Shown here one piece after another: positions 1 through 6,828 of a stretch of DNA of 9,631 bases; within the stretch, counting starts at the first letter, position 1, and every line of letters starts with the position of its first letter. The position numbers were made by a program, and so were the translations under genes. The notes under the pieces were generated by a model. The model was given only the letters and a program-made list of their open reading frames with translations. It searched no databases and was not told the DNA's origin. The stretch comes from GCA-2684655 sp051278165 (GTDB taxonomy: Bacteria > Planctomycetota > UBA1135 > UBA2386). The DNA is taken from the NCBI GenBank assembly GCA_051278165.1, contig JBNMNW010000231.1, forward strand, positions 1 through 9,631, written 5' to 3'.

Positions 1-246
1 TTCGGCGCCCGCCCACTGAAGCGCGGCATCGAGAAGCTGCTTGAGGACCCGCTCTCCGAGCAGATCCTGAAGGGCAAGCTCGGCGAGCCCTACTCGATCA
101 CGGCGAACCTGGACGGCGACGACGTCGCGTTCGACATGGTCAAGCGCCCGGTCGTGAAGAAGGAAGAGGAAGGCGAGAAGGCCGCGGCAACGCCCGCAGC
201 CGACGCAACGTCGGACAGTGACGACAAGTCGAGCGACTCCAAGTAG
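1..246 (+). CDS. C-terminal end of ClpB/ClpC-type AAA+ ATPase (partial)
   Basis: Frame 1 is open from the left edge to a TAG at 244-246 and gives the last 81 residues; the start lies outside the window. The first 27 residues (FGARPLKRGIEKLLEDPLSE, then QILKGKL) match the 'YGARPL+R.I...IEDPL.E.IL.G' signature of the D2 small domain of Hsp100/Clp ATPases. Known family members are hexameric cytoplasmic unfoldases that either disaggregate proteins (ClpB) or feed them to ClpP (ClpC). The 'EDPLSEQIL' wording leans to ClpC, but the P-loops, middle domain and any ClpP-binding loop are not visible, so I cannot decide between them. The final 32 or so residues are a Lys/Glu/Ala/Asp/Ser-rich disordered tail that standard ClpB and ClpC do not have. 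Tandem hairpins follow directly. Confidence 0.8.
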   Translation, partial: FGARPLKRGIEKLLEDPLSEQILKGKLGEPYSITANLDGDDVAFDMVKRPVVKKEEEGEKAAATPAADATSDSDDKSSDSK

Positions 247-256
247 GAGCTCAACA

Positions 257-316
257 ACAGGTTCGACCTGTAGAAGCAGCGGGCGGTTGGCATTTGCCAC
301 CGCCCGCTGCTTTGTA
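257..316 (+). terminator. Tandem hairpins after the Clp gene, probable terminator
   Basis: A 6-bp perfect stem (257-262 ACAGGT with 266-271 ACCTGT, 3-base loop) is followed at once by a strong GC-rich hairpin. In the second, the 13-bp arm 274-286 (AAGCAGCGGGCGG) pairs perfectly with 300-312, and after a one-base bulge (T287) a further TGGC/GCCA stem closes on the loop ATTT. The right arm runs into TTTGT, so the U-tract is short. It lies 10 bases past the Clp stop codon and before the convergent gene that ends at 353, so it may serve both directions. The structure is certain on paper; termination activity is inferred. Confidence 0.75.
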
Positions 317-352
317 CCTACCGCGAGGTCGCAAGGTCGCGAACAACGGCAG

Positions 353-2896
353 CTAGAAGCTACCGATCGTGAGCTCGAGCGCGTTCGTTGCCGTGACCGC
401 GAGGATCGCGCCACCTGCAGCCAATTCTAACGGCACGACCTGTTGGCGGAACGTTGCGCCGATCAGGCTGGCCGTCGACGGGATGCTAAGCGTCATAGCA
501 AACTCGCCCGCGGACGGCACTGCGAAGTCCAAGATGTCCGGCGTGGTCCACAGCACACAGCCAGCGACACCTTGTGGTACGATCGACGCGATCGTTTGCG
601 ACGCCGCACCGAGACCGAGCACCTGCACCGCGATGCCGTTCGCTGGCATCCCGGTCGCGACGCTCCGGTAGCCCGCGCCAAGCCAAGGCAACGTCGTCGC
701 CGCCAGCACATTGAGGCCAGCGCTACCAACGCAGCCAGCGCCTTGCGTGACTGCCGTCGCCTGGCAACTGGTGGTCAATTCCGCAAAGCTTGCGGTCGCA
801 ACGGCACCGATGCTGGTGAAGCCACCGACGACCGCCACCGTGCCATCGTCCTGCCAACGCAAGCCGACAACGGAGCCAACGGTTCCGCCCCCTTCCTCGG
901 ACCAAGTCGCGCCATCCCACCGAGCAACGCCGCGCATTTGCACTCCCTCGTTGCTGGTGAAGGCGCCTGCCGCGAGCACGTCGCCGTTGGGCAGGATCAA
1001 CACGGCATTGACGAAGGCATCGAAGAAGAGCCCAAGCCGGTTCAGCGAGGTGCCATCCCAGTAGTAAACGGAATAACCAGAGGCGATGACGAGGTCACCG
1101 TTCGCATGTGCCGCGAATGGTCCGACGACATAGATCCCTGCAAACTCCTGCTGCCAACCGAAGCCGGTCCAGCGACGCAAGTAGGAGCTTCCCCCCAATG
1201 AAGCGGCCGTGGCGAGCACGCTCCCATCCGGCAACGTCAGCAGCGACGCGCGCGGCACCAACAGGCCGAACCAGAACAGTCCCGTGCCGTTCCAGGCCAG
1301 ACCATCCCAGACCGCGATATGGTCGACGAACTGGCCGGCGGCAAGGATTTGCCCGCCGCTGTCGATCGCAAGACTATGCACACTGCCGGGCAGACCAGCG
1401 CCGATCGCGTGCCACGCGGTTCCGTCCCAGCGCGCAATGTGGTTCGCCATGATGCCACCGATGTTGGTGAATCGACCACCAACCAAGAGATCGCCGTTCG
1501 GCATCTCTAGCAGTGCTTCGACCGCCTCATCGGCACCACTGCCGAGAGGCTGCCAGACGCCGTTGACTCGCCGGGCCACGTAATTGGCCGAGACGCCCTC
1601 GACGCGAGTGAACTCACCGCCAACCACAAGGTCGCCATTGGCAAGTTCGGTAGAGACCAGCACCGCGCCACCAGTGCCGGGACGCAGTTGCCCCCACTCG
1701 GTTCCGTTCCAGCGCGCGACGCGATCGGCATCGCCACCCTCGGAGCCGAACGAACCACCAGCAACGAGGTCACCGTTTGGCAAGCGCTGCAGCGCGCGCA
1801 CCGAGTTGCCGCCGCCGAATGGTCCAGGTGGCACACCAAGTCCATTGCCGATGGCAAGCCAGGCCGCACCGTCCCATCGAGCAACCTTGATGGCCGTGGC
1901 GTTGCCGATCGTGCCGAACGCACCGCCAACCAGGAGGTCCCCGTTCGGCGCCACAACCACCGAGTAGATCGCCGCGAGCGTGCCGCTGCCATACGACGTC
2001 CAGGTGGCGCCATCCCAGCGCGCGATGCCGTTTGCGGAAACACCGCCCGCATCCTGCATCAGCCCTGCGGCCAGCAGATCACCGTTCGGCAGAACCTTCA
2101 GAACCCGCACGCTGGCACCAAAGCTGCTGCTGATGCTGATGTTGCCAGCAAAGACCGACCAGGCGATTCCATCCCATCGAACGAGACTGACACCGCCTGA
2201 CATCAGGAGGTTGCCGCCGGCAATGAGGTCGCCATTCGGCATCACCGCCATCGCCAAGACTCTGCCTACGACCCCGCTACCGAGGGCAGTCCACGAAACC
2301 CCATCCCAACGGGTGACGGCTTGGTTGCCGCCGGCAAAGCCACCCACCAAGAGATCACCGTTGGGCATCTCCGCTAACGATTCAGGCCGATAGCCGGTGC
2401 CATTGCCCAGCGTTTGCCAAGTCGTGCCGTCCCAGCGAGAGACCTCGAAGACGGCACTGCCGCCGACGCCCCCTGCAAACGGGCCTGCGACGATCAGGTC
2501 ATTGTTCGACGCCACCAATAGCGCCGTCACGTAGCCACTAAAGCCCCCAAGATCAGAGCACTCCCGAGTGACCGGATCATAGACCGCAAGGCCGTACGAC
2601 AAGGCATTGCCGAGCGCCTCAAATGCCCCACCAAAAACGACCACCGGGGCTTGTGGGCCGCTGCCATCAGGGTCCCACAGACAGCTCGCCAACACGTCCC
2701 CGGTGGCATCTGGCATGTTGCCGCCGGCAACCGGCGTGATGGCACACTGAGACATCGCCACGCTAGACGAGAAAGCGACGGACAAGAACGTGCCCGACAA
2801 CAACACCGCCACCTGCAAGCTATGCGTGAGCATGATCTGAACAGCGCGCACCATTTGATTCGAAAGGGACATGCCGAAACTATTGAAGGGAATCAA
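353..2896 (-). CDS. Secreted RWDG/PNGDL-repeat beta-propeller-like protein A
   Basis: A predicted exported protein of up to 847 residues. It has a signal peptide (hydrophobic stretch at about residues 28-47, SQC near the cleavage point), a DPDG.GP motif at 75-81, about 13 consecutive 40-50-residue units (roughly 95-705), and a 137-residue C-terminal domain (711-847). The repeat consensus is RWDG..W..LG.G....V..L...PNGDL..GG.F......A..VA, like the Kelch/delta-60 propeller repeats of secreted bacterial proteins. Unit 11 and the 'RRVNGVW' and 'YWDGTSL' units are the most degraded. No catalytic motif is visible, so ligand binding or a surface role is a guess. The longest start is TTG at 2896, which overlaps the upstream stop as TTGA. 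ATGs at 2872, 2854 and 2833 are alternatives, and that at 2833 gives a signal peptide of the same length as the paralogue's. None has a clear ribosome binding site. It is probably co-transcribed with the upstream paralogue. Confidence 0.85.
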   Translation of the reverse strand: MIPFNSFGMSLSNQMVRAVQIMLTHSLQVAVLLSGTFLSVAFSSSVAMSQCAITPVAGGNMPDATGDVLASCLWDPDGSGPQAPVVVFGGAFEALGNALSYGLAVYDPVTRECSDLGGFSGYVTALLVASNNDLIVAGPFAGGVGGSAVFEVSRWDGTTWQTLGNGTGYRPESLAEMPNGDLLVGGFAGGNQAVTRWDGVSWTALGSGVVGRVLAMAVMPNGDLIAGGNLLMSGGVSLVRWDGIAWSVFAGNISISSSFGASVRVLKVLPNGDLLAAGLMQDAGGVSANGIARWDGATWTSYGSGTLAAIYSVVVAPNGDLLVGGAFGTIGNATAIKVARWDGAAWLAIGNGLGVPPGPFGGGNSVRALQRLPNGDLVAGGSFGSEGGDADRVARWNGTEWGQLRPGTGGAVLVSTELANGDLVVGGEFTRVEGVSANYVARRVNGVWQPLGSGADEAVEALLEMPNGDLLVGGRFTNIGGIMANHIARWDGTAWHAIGAGLPGSVHSLAIDSGGQILAAGQFVDHIAVWDGLAWNGTGLFWFGLLVPRASLLTLPDGSVLATAASLGGSSYLRRWTGFGWQQEFAGIYVVGPFAAHANGDLVIASGYSVYYWDGTSLNRLGLFFDAFVNAVLILPNGDVLAAGAFTSNEGVQMRGVARWDGATWSEEGGGTVGSVVGLRWQDDGTVAVVGGFTSIGAVATASFAELTTSCQATAVTQGAGCVGSAGLNVLAATTLPWLGAGYRSVATGMPANGIAVQVLGLGAASQTIASIVPQGVAGCVLWTTPDILDFAVPSAGEFAMTLSIPSTASLIGATFRQQVVPLELAAGGAILAVTATNALELTIGSF
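356..766 (-). other. C-terminal 137-residue domain of protein A
   Basis: Residues 711-847 of protein A. Key positions are Cys at domain positions 1, 12 and 70, LPWLG at 26-30, an IP pair at 95-96, QQVV at 108-111, NAL at 128-130 and a terminal IG.F. It is free of the RWDG/PNGDL repeats and looks like a small all-beta module. The counterpart in protein B has the same length and the same positions for all these residues. Comparable ends are, from memory, common on secreted planctomycete proteins. A sorting or surface-anchoring role is inference. Confidence 0.65.
767..2725 (-). repeat. Array of about 13 RWDG...PNGDL protein repeats in protein A
   Basis: Within the protein, units begin at RWDG-like positions and share W five or so residues on, then LG.G, then PNGDL and GG.F. 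Unit length varies from about 37 to 55 residues, mostly through loop insertions such as PPGPFGGG. At the DNA level the units leave recurrent fragments such as the complement of 'ccgttcggca' (for MPNGD) and 'ccatcccag' (for WDG.xW), but they are not near-identical, so this is an old duplication rather than a recent tandem expansion. Confidence 0.8.
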
Positions 2897-5343
2897 AAGG
2901 CACCAACCTGCAGCAGCAGCGCGTTAGAGCTCTTGCTGTCGGTGATGGTGCCCGCAGCATCGAGATGCACCGTGACCACCTGTTGCAGGTAGTTGGCTGC
3001 AAGCAGCGATGGCACGTTGGGGATCACGAACTCAGTCACCACCACCCCCGCATCCGGAACCGCAAGCTGCAACACGTCCGAGGACACCAGCAGGTTGCAG
3101 CCAAAGGAGGCCGTGGGCGTGACCGAAGACAACGGCAACGACACCTGCGAGAGTCCCGTCACCACCACGGCTAACGAGGCGTTGCTCAAGTTGCTTAGTG
3201 TGTTGCGACTCGTCGAACCAAGCCATGGCAAGACGTCCGGCGCTAGCACGGGGGTCGAGAAGGTGTTGTTGCAACCGGAACTGAGTGGCTGCGAAGTAGC
3301 CGGACACGAGGTCGCAATGCGAGCAAAGCGGCTGCGCACGTTGCCGTTCGCGATCGTGAAGCTACCGCCGAGCAGCACTTCACCGGTGACGCTGACTTCG
3401 GTGGCGAGCACGGTGCCATCCACATCACTACCGAGCGGCGTCCAACTGACGCCATCCCAACGTTCGACGGGGCGCGCTGGGTTGTTGGCATCGATCAAGG
3501 GACCTGCGATCAGATCGCCGTTTGCATGCACGGCCAAGGATTGCACCGGCCCCGATGGACCGTTGCCAAGTGGCGCCCAAACCGAGCCGTTCCACCGCAG
3601 CACATTGGCGCCCGGAAGCGTGCCAGCAAGGATCGCCTGGCCGTCGGTTCCGATCACCAACGCGCGTGCCGTGCCACCTGGCGACAGCCCAAGCTGGATC
3701 CAGTTTGTGCCGTTCCAACGCAACACGCTCGACAGCGCGAGCACGAGCAGATCCCCGTTCGGCAGCTCCCTGATCACTTTGGCCTGCTGCGGCAAGCCGT
3801 TACCGAGTGGCGACCACGTCACGCCATCGAAACGACCAATACCGGGCAAGGGCACGCCATCGAGTGCGGTGAAACTGCCAGCGGCTACCAGGTCGCCGTT
3901 TGCGAGTTTGGTCACGACACCGACAGAACCGCTAGTTGCCGTTGCGATCGTCGTCCACGAAGAGCCGTCCCAACTCTGCATGACCGGCGACGGCAAGGCA
4001 CTGGCATCGGAACTGCCGCAGCTGATCAATTCGCCATCGGCCATGGCATACAGGCCTTTCAGGCTTGGATTGTTGTAGATGCTGATCTGGTAGCCGCCGC
4101 CGATGGACATCCAAGACGAGCCATTCCACTGATAGACCATGCCGGCGTCTCGCCACCCGAAGGCCAAACCAGCGAACAAGCTGCCGTCAGGCCGCGAGGC
4201 CAGCCACGACAGCGGAGACGAGAAGCCATTGCTGGCCGCGGACCACGAGGAGCCACTCCAACGTGCGATGTTGGCAGCCGCTACATCGTCCATGAAGTAG
4301 AAGTCACCACCGGCGATAAGATCACCGCTCACCAACACCGCGAGGTTCTCGATCGCTCCGGACGCCTCGCCAAGGCTCGTCCAAACGAAGCCGTCCCAAG
4401 TGGCCACTGTTGAAGGAGCCGTTGATCCTGATCGGCCGGCTGCGACCAGAATGCCGTTCGGCAAGGTGAGCAAGTCGGTCACAAATTGGAACGGAGGGTT
4501 CGGTAGCGGGCTCCAGCTTGAGCCGTTCCAACGCCCGACTGGCGCACCGCCAAACACGGCCTGGCCACCGGCGAAGAGTTCACCAGTTGGAGACACCACG
4601 AGAGCCCGCGGTGCCCAAAAATAGCTCGGTCCAAGCGCCACCCAACTGGTGCCATCGAAACACATCACGCCCCGGAAAACTGAGCCACCAGACACCGCGG
4701 CAGAAGCGCAAAGGTCCCCGTTCGGCAGCTCCACCACCGAGACGAAGCTCGCCAGCCCAATCGCATTCGCACCGAGCGCGGACCAGCTGGCCCCGTCCCA
4801 TTTGGCGATGCTGTTGACTGGCGTCGCGCCGGCATTGGTAAACGCACCAGCCACCACCAAGTCGCCGGATGCCAAGACTTGGACATCCGAAACCCAATTG
4901 TCGACACCGCCCCCCACAGGCGTCCAGTTGGTGCCGTCAAAGCGCGCGACGTTGGCCGCAGCAACGCCGGCGATATCGGTGAAGAAGCCGCCGACGTAGA
5001 GGTCGCTAATAGGGTCCCCGGCCAACTCCAGGTTGCCTGGATACGGTCCCGGACCAAATGCAGACCAGGTCCGCGCACCAGGGTCATAGATCGCGAGGTT
5101 GGCCGCCATTGTCGTTCCCGCCACCGTGAACCGACCGGAGACCAACACACGTTCGCCAATCGGGCCAGCCCCGTCGGGGTCGTAGACCAAGGTCTCGTGA
5201 ACTTCGCCTTCGACGCCGGCGGATCCAGGAACGGTCGGCCAAGGGTTGGTGCATTGACCAACCAAGTCGCACGACCAGATCAGTGCGGCAAACGCAGCCA
5301 GACATTGCACTGTTAGATGCGAGCGAATCGAAAGATGAGGCAT
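2893..5343 (-). CDS. Secreted RWDG/PNGDL-repeat beta-propeller-like protein B
   Basis: An 816-residue paralogue of the downstream gene, starting at ATG 5341-5343. The signal peptide is clear: basic/His N-region, hydrophobic core at about 11-24, likely cleavage near LVG-QC. A DPDG.GP motif lies at 55-61, then about 13 full repeat units (residues 62-674; consensus [RK][WF][DN]G.SW..LG.G....V..L...GDL.AGG.F), then the 137-residue C-terminal domain (680-816). The units are more divergent than in protein A: PNGDL is often SGDL, DGSL or TGEV, and N or S replaces D in WDG. No enzyme motif is seen. The start has no Shine-Dalgarno sequence. It is the promoter-proximal gene of a two-gene unit and stands divergent to dprA. 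The role is unknown; extracellular or surface binding is the family-level expectation for propellers of this kind. Confidence 0.88.
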   Translation of the reverse strand: MPHLSIRSHLTVQCLAAFAALIWSCDLVGQCTNPWPTVPGSAGVEGEVHETLVYDPDGAGPIGERVLVSGRFTVAGTTMAANLAIYDPGARTWSAFGPGPYPGNLELAGDPISDLYVGGFFTDIAGVAAANVARFDGTNWTPVGGGVDNWVSDVQVLASGDLVVAGAFTNAGATPVNSIAKWDGASWSALGANAIGLASFVSVVELPNGDLCASAAVSGGSVFRGVMCFDGTSWVALGPSYFWAPRALVVSPTGELFAGGQAVFGGAPVGRWNGSSWSPLPNPPFQFVTDLLTLPNGILVAAGRSGSTAPSTVATWDGFVWTSLGEASGAIENLAVLVSGDLIAGGDFYFMDDVAAANIARWSGSSWSAASNGFSSPLSWLASRPDGSLFAGLAFGWRDAGMVYQWNGSSWMSIGGGYQISIYNNPSLKGLYAMADGELISCGSSDASALPSPVMQSWDGSSWTTIATATSGSVGVVTKLANGDLVAAGSFTALDGVPLPGIGRFDGVTWSPLGNGLPQQAKVIRELPNGDLLVLALSSVLRWNGTNWIQLGLSPGGTARALVIGTDGQAILAGTLPGANVLRWNGSVWAPLGNGPSGPVQSLAVHANGDLIAGPLIDANNPARPVERWDGVSWTPLGSDVDGTVLATEVSVTGEVLLGGSFTIANGNVRSRFARIATSCPATSQPLSSGCNNTFSTPVLAPDVLPWLGSTSRNTLSNLSNASLAVVVTGLSQVSLPLSSVTPTASFGCNLLVSSDVLQLAVPDAGVVVTEFVIPNVPSLLAANYLQQVVTVHLDAAGTITDSKSSNALLLQVGAF
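2896..3306 (-). other. C-terminal 137-residue domain of protein B
   Basis: Residues 680-816 of protein B. Cys at domain positions 1, 12 and 70, LPWLG at 26-30, IP at 95-96, QQVV at 108-111, NAL at 128-130 and a final VGAF match the domain of protein A without a gap. By hand count about 51 of 137 positions are identical, more conserved than most repeat units are with each other. The Cys at positions 12 and 70 are good candidates for a disulfide bond outside the cytoplasm. Confidence 0.65.
3307..5211 (-). repeat. Array of about 13 WDG...GDL protein repeats in protein B
   Basis: Units start at IYDP, RFDG, KWDG, CFDG, RWNG, TWDG, RWSG, QWNG, SWDG, RFDG, RWNG, RWNG and RWDG in order. The array ends in RIATSC at the border to the C-terminal domain, as protein A ends in ELTTSC. 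The unit count matches protein A, with one partial N-terminal unit (VLVSGRFTVAG...ANLA) before the first full one. Confidence 0.78.
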
Positions 5344-5515
5344 GAAGAGACGGTGGTGAGATCGTTAGGGTCGCGAAGCTCCTGACGGGCGAGTTTAGCA
5401 CCGTCGTCTCGACACGTAACACCGGTCGGCCGCATCCCGCCTGCCAAGCAGTCGCCGTCCGCTCCGTTGCAGCAGATTCTTGCCACCGGCAGCCACTTTG
5501 TCCCCCTGCTAAGGC
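5344..5515. promoter_or_regulatory. Divergent intergenic region between propeller operon and dprA
   Basis: These 172 bases separate two genes that point away from each other, so both promoters are expected here or just inside the genes. I could not pick convincing -35/-10 boxes for either direction, and no operator-like palindrome stands out apart from the hairpin over the dprA start. The assignment rests on gene orientation alone. Confidence 0.35.
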
Positions 5516-5528
5516 GTGCAAGACGCCT
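5512..5528 (+). promoter_or_regulatory. Hairpin enclosing the dprA GTG start
   Basis: AGGCGT (5512-5517) is the exact reverse complement of ACGCCT (5523-5528), with a 5-base loop GCAAG. The GTG start codon (5516-5518) sits in the stem and loop. If formed in the mRNA it would partly hide the start. A 6-bp stem can arise by chance, so a regulatory role is only a possibility. Confidence 0.3.
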
Positions 5529-6586
5529 ACCTAATGTTGGCCATCGCCGAAGGCTTCGGCGAGTCCCCCGTTCCTGGCCTTCTGCTGCCTGATGTCGACC
5601 CGGAGGCGATGTTGCTGCGGCCGCCGGAGCCGCCCGTGGTGCCGCCGCGAGTTGCTCAGCGCCTCCGCCGTCACGACCTGCAGGCACAGGCTCAGGCGAT
5701 GCGACAGGAGGCGGCGAGCCTCGGAATGAGGATACTCACGCCAAGGGACGACGATTGGCCGCGGCGGTTGTCGGAGCAACCGTTGGCACCGCTCGCGTTG
5801 TTCGCAAAAGGTGATGTCAGCGTCATGCAGTTCGAACCAGCCTGTGCAGCGGTTGGCAGCCGTACGCCGACGCCTTACGGCATCGATTCCGCCAAGGACC
5901 TATGCGCGGCGATGGCGCGCTGCGGCACCGTTTTGTGGAGCGGTCTGGCGCGAGGCATCGATGGCATTGCGCACGAGGCTTGCCTGACGGCGGAGACGCC
6001 GACGGTGGCGGTGCTGGCCGGCAGCCTCGACTGCATTTACCCGCCCGAACACGAGGACCTGGCGAACCGCATTGTCGCGAATGGCGGCTGCCTGATCTCA
6101 GAACTGCCTCCGGGACGGCGGGCGCGACGCGGTCACTTCGTGCGTCGCAACCGACTGCTAGCGGCCGGGCCGCCTGCCGTGTTGGTCGTCGAAGGCAGCC
6201 TCGCTTCGGGCGCGTTGCACACGGCGCGATTCGCGGCCGACTGCAGCACCGAGGTGTTCGCGGTTCCCGGTCCGTGGCACAGCGAACGCAGCCAAGGCTG
6301 TCACCGCCTAATCGCCGAGGGCGCCGGCATCGTCGAGAGCCCGGAGTCGCTGCTGCAATCGCTCGGGCTCGTCATGCACAGCCCGAAAACGGCGCTGCAT
6401 CTCGAATCGAGTGCCGAGCAGCAGACCATCCTGGCGCAGCTATCGGGCGGTGCCCGACCGACGGACTTGCTGCGGCGAGAATGCGCGCTCGAAGACGTTG
6501 CGTTCCTGAGAGCGCTGTTTGGGCTCGAGCAGAACGGCTGGATCGAGCGGTTGCCGGGTGACTTGTGGCGGAGCGTGACGGGCTAG
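5516..6586 (+). CDS. dprA: DNA-processing protein DprA
   Basis: A 356-residue protein with the full Rossmann-like core of DprA/Smf, the cytoplasmic protein that binds incoming single-stranded DNA and loads RecA during transformation. Visible motifs are GSRTPTPYG (114-122), SGLARGIDGIAH (142-153), AVLAGSLDCIYPPE (165-178), RRNRLLA (210-216, matching RNRIIAG), VVEGSLASGALHTA (224-237) and VFAVPG (247-252). The C-terminal 300-356 stretch fits the winged-helix domain. The N-terminal 1-100 region has the expected LMLAIAEGFGE and LTPRDDDWPRRL segments, with a weak helix-hairpin-helix. Length is typical. The start is GTG at 5516, because a TAA lies two codons upstream in frame; ATG 5534 would cut into the conserved first helix. 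AAGG is one base from the GTG, too close for a good ribosome binding site. Usual partners such as topA are not adjacent in the window. Confidence 0.95.
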   Translation: MQDAYLMLAIAEGFGESPVPGLLLPDVDPEAMLLRPPEPPVVPPRVAQRLRRHDLQAQAQAMRQEAASLGMRILTPRDDDWPRRLSEQPLAPLALFAKGDVSVMQFEPACAAVGSRTPTPYGIDSAKDLCAAMARCGTVLWSGLARGIDGIAHEACLTAETPTVAVLAGSLDCIYPPEHEDLANRIVANGGCLISELPPGRRARRGHFVRRNRLLAAGPPAVLVVEGSLASGALHTARFAADCSTEVFAVPGPWHSERSQGCHRLIAEGAGIVESPESLLQSLGLVMHSPKTALHLESSAEQQTILAQLSGGARPTDLLRRECALEDVAFLRALFGLEQNGWIERLPGDLWRSVTG

Positions 6587-6607
6587 GCCCGCCCGCTTCT
6601 ACTGCCG

Positions 6608-6642
6608 TTACCAGCCGCCCTTACCAGCCGCCCTTACCAGCC
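6608..6642. repeat. 13-bp tandem repeat, 2.7 copies, at a convergent gene end
   Basis: TTACCAGCCGCCC occurs at 6608-6620 and 6621-6633, and its first 9 bases again at 6634-6642. The third copy encodes the last two residues (Gly-Trp) and the TAA of the 64-residue gene on the minus strand. Because 13 is not a multiple of three, the TAA of each copy falls in a different minus-strand frame. The copies are identical, which points to recent slippage or duplication. Confidence 0.85.
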
Positions 6643-6828
6643 AATGATCGCAACATCTGCCACCGTCATCATCAGCAGCAGGACCGCGGCCCAAATCAAC
6701 CAGCGCGCGGTGCGACCCGCGGCGGCTTGCATGACTTCGCGAGCCGTTGCGTGTTGCTGCCCGACGACCACGCAGGCAATCAGGAAGAGCACCGGAATGA
6801 AGACGGCGAATCGGAATAGCAGGCTCAT
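6634..6828 (-). CDS. Small two-helix membrane protein
   Basis: A 64-residue protein, not recognised as a named family. Two hydrophobic segments (about 4-23 and 43-63) flank a polar loop (QQHATAREVMQAAAGRTARW), so it is predicted to be a hairpin membrane protein; residues near the end (TVADVAIIGW) keep an Asp in the second helix. The ATG at 6826-6828 overlaps the TGA of the upstream membrane protein gene as ATGA, and a strong Shine-Dalgarno sequence lies 7 bases before it. Together these make this small gene credible and translationally coupled to its neighbour. A partner or subunit role with the 323-residue protein is inferred from that coupling only. Confidence 0.8.
   Translation of the reverse strand: MSLLFRFAVFIPVLFLIACVVVGQQHATAREVMQAAAGRTARWLIWAAVLLLMMTVADVAIIGW

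Noticed and set aside
257..271. tRNA T-arm-like GGTTCGACC, possible tRNA or integration remnant
   Set aside because: No acceptor, D or anticodon arm around it, and the sequence is better explained as a 6-bp hairpin next to the main terminator stem.
322..341. CGCGA/TCGCG inverted repeat near the end of protein A
   Set aside because: Five-base arms with a 10-base loop in GC-rich DNA are expected by chance; the partial likeness to the TCGCGAACC element at the right edge is too short to use.
443..1201. Plus-strand open frame (252 codons) antisense to protein A
   Set aside because: Arg/His-rich low-information translation lying wholly inside a well-supported repeat gene; no ribosome site and no motif.
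2993..4078. Long plus-strand open frame (361 codons) antisense to protein B
   Set aside because: It mirrors the repeats of the minus-strand gene (recurrent SPFG/PSG and SQR patterns from the complement of PNGD and WDG codons) and has no recognisable domain. High GC makes such shadows common.
5902..6561. Plus-strand 219-codon frame inside dprA
   Set aside because: Arg/Gly-rich shifted frame of a gene with all DprA motifs in the correct frame.
6579..6591. CGGGC-TAG-GCCCG hairpin around the dprA stop codon as a terminator
   Set aside because: Only 5 bp and no U-rich run after it; could form but is weak evidence of termination.
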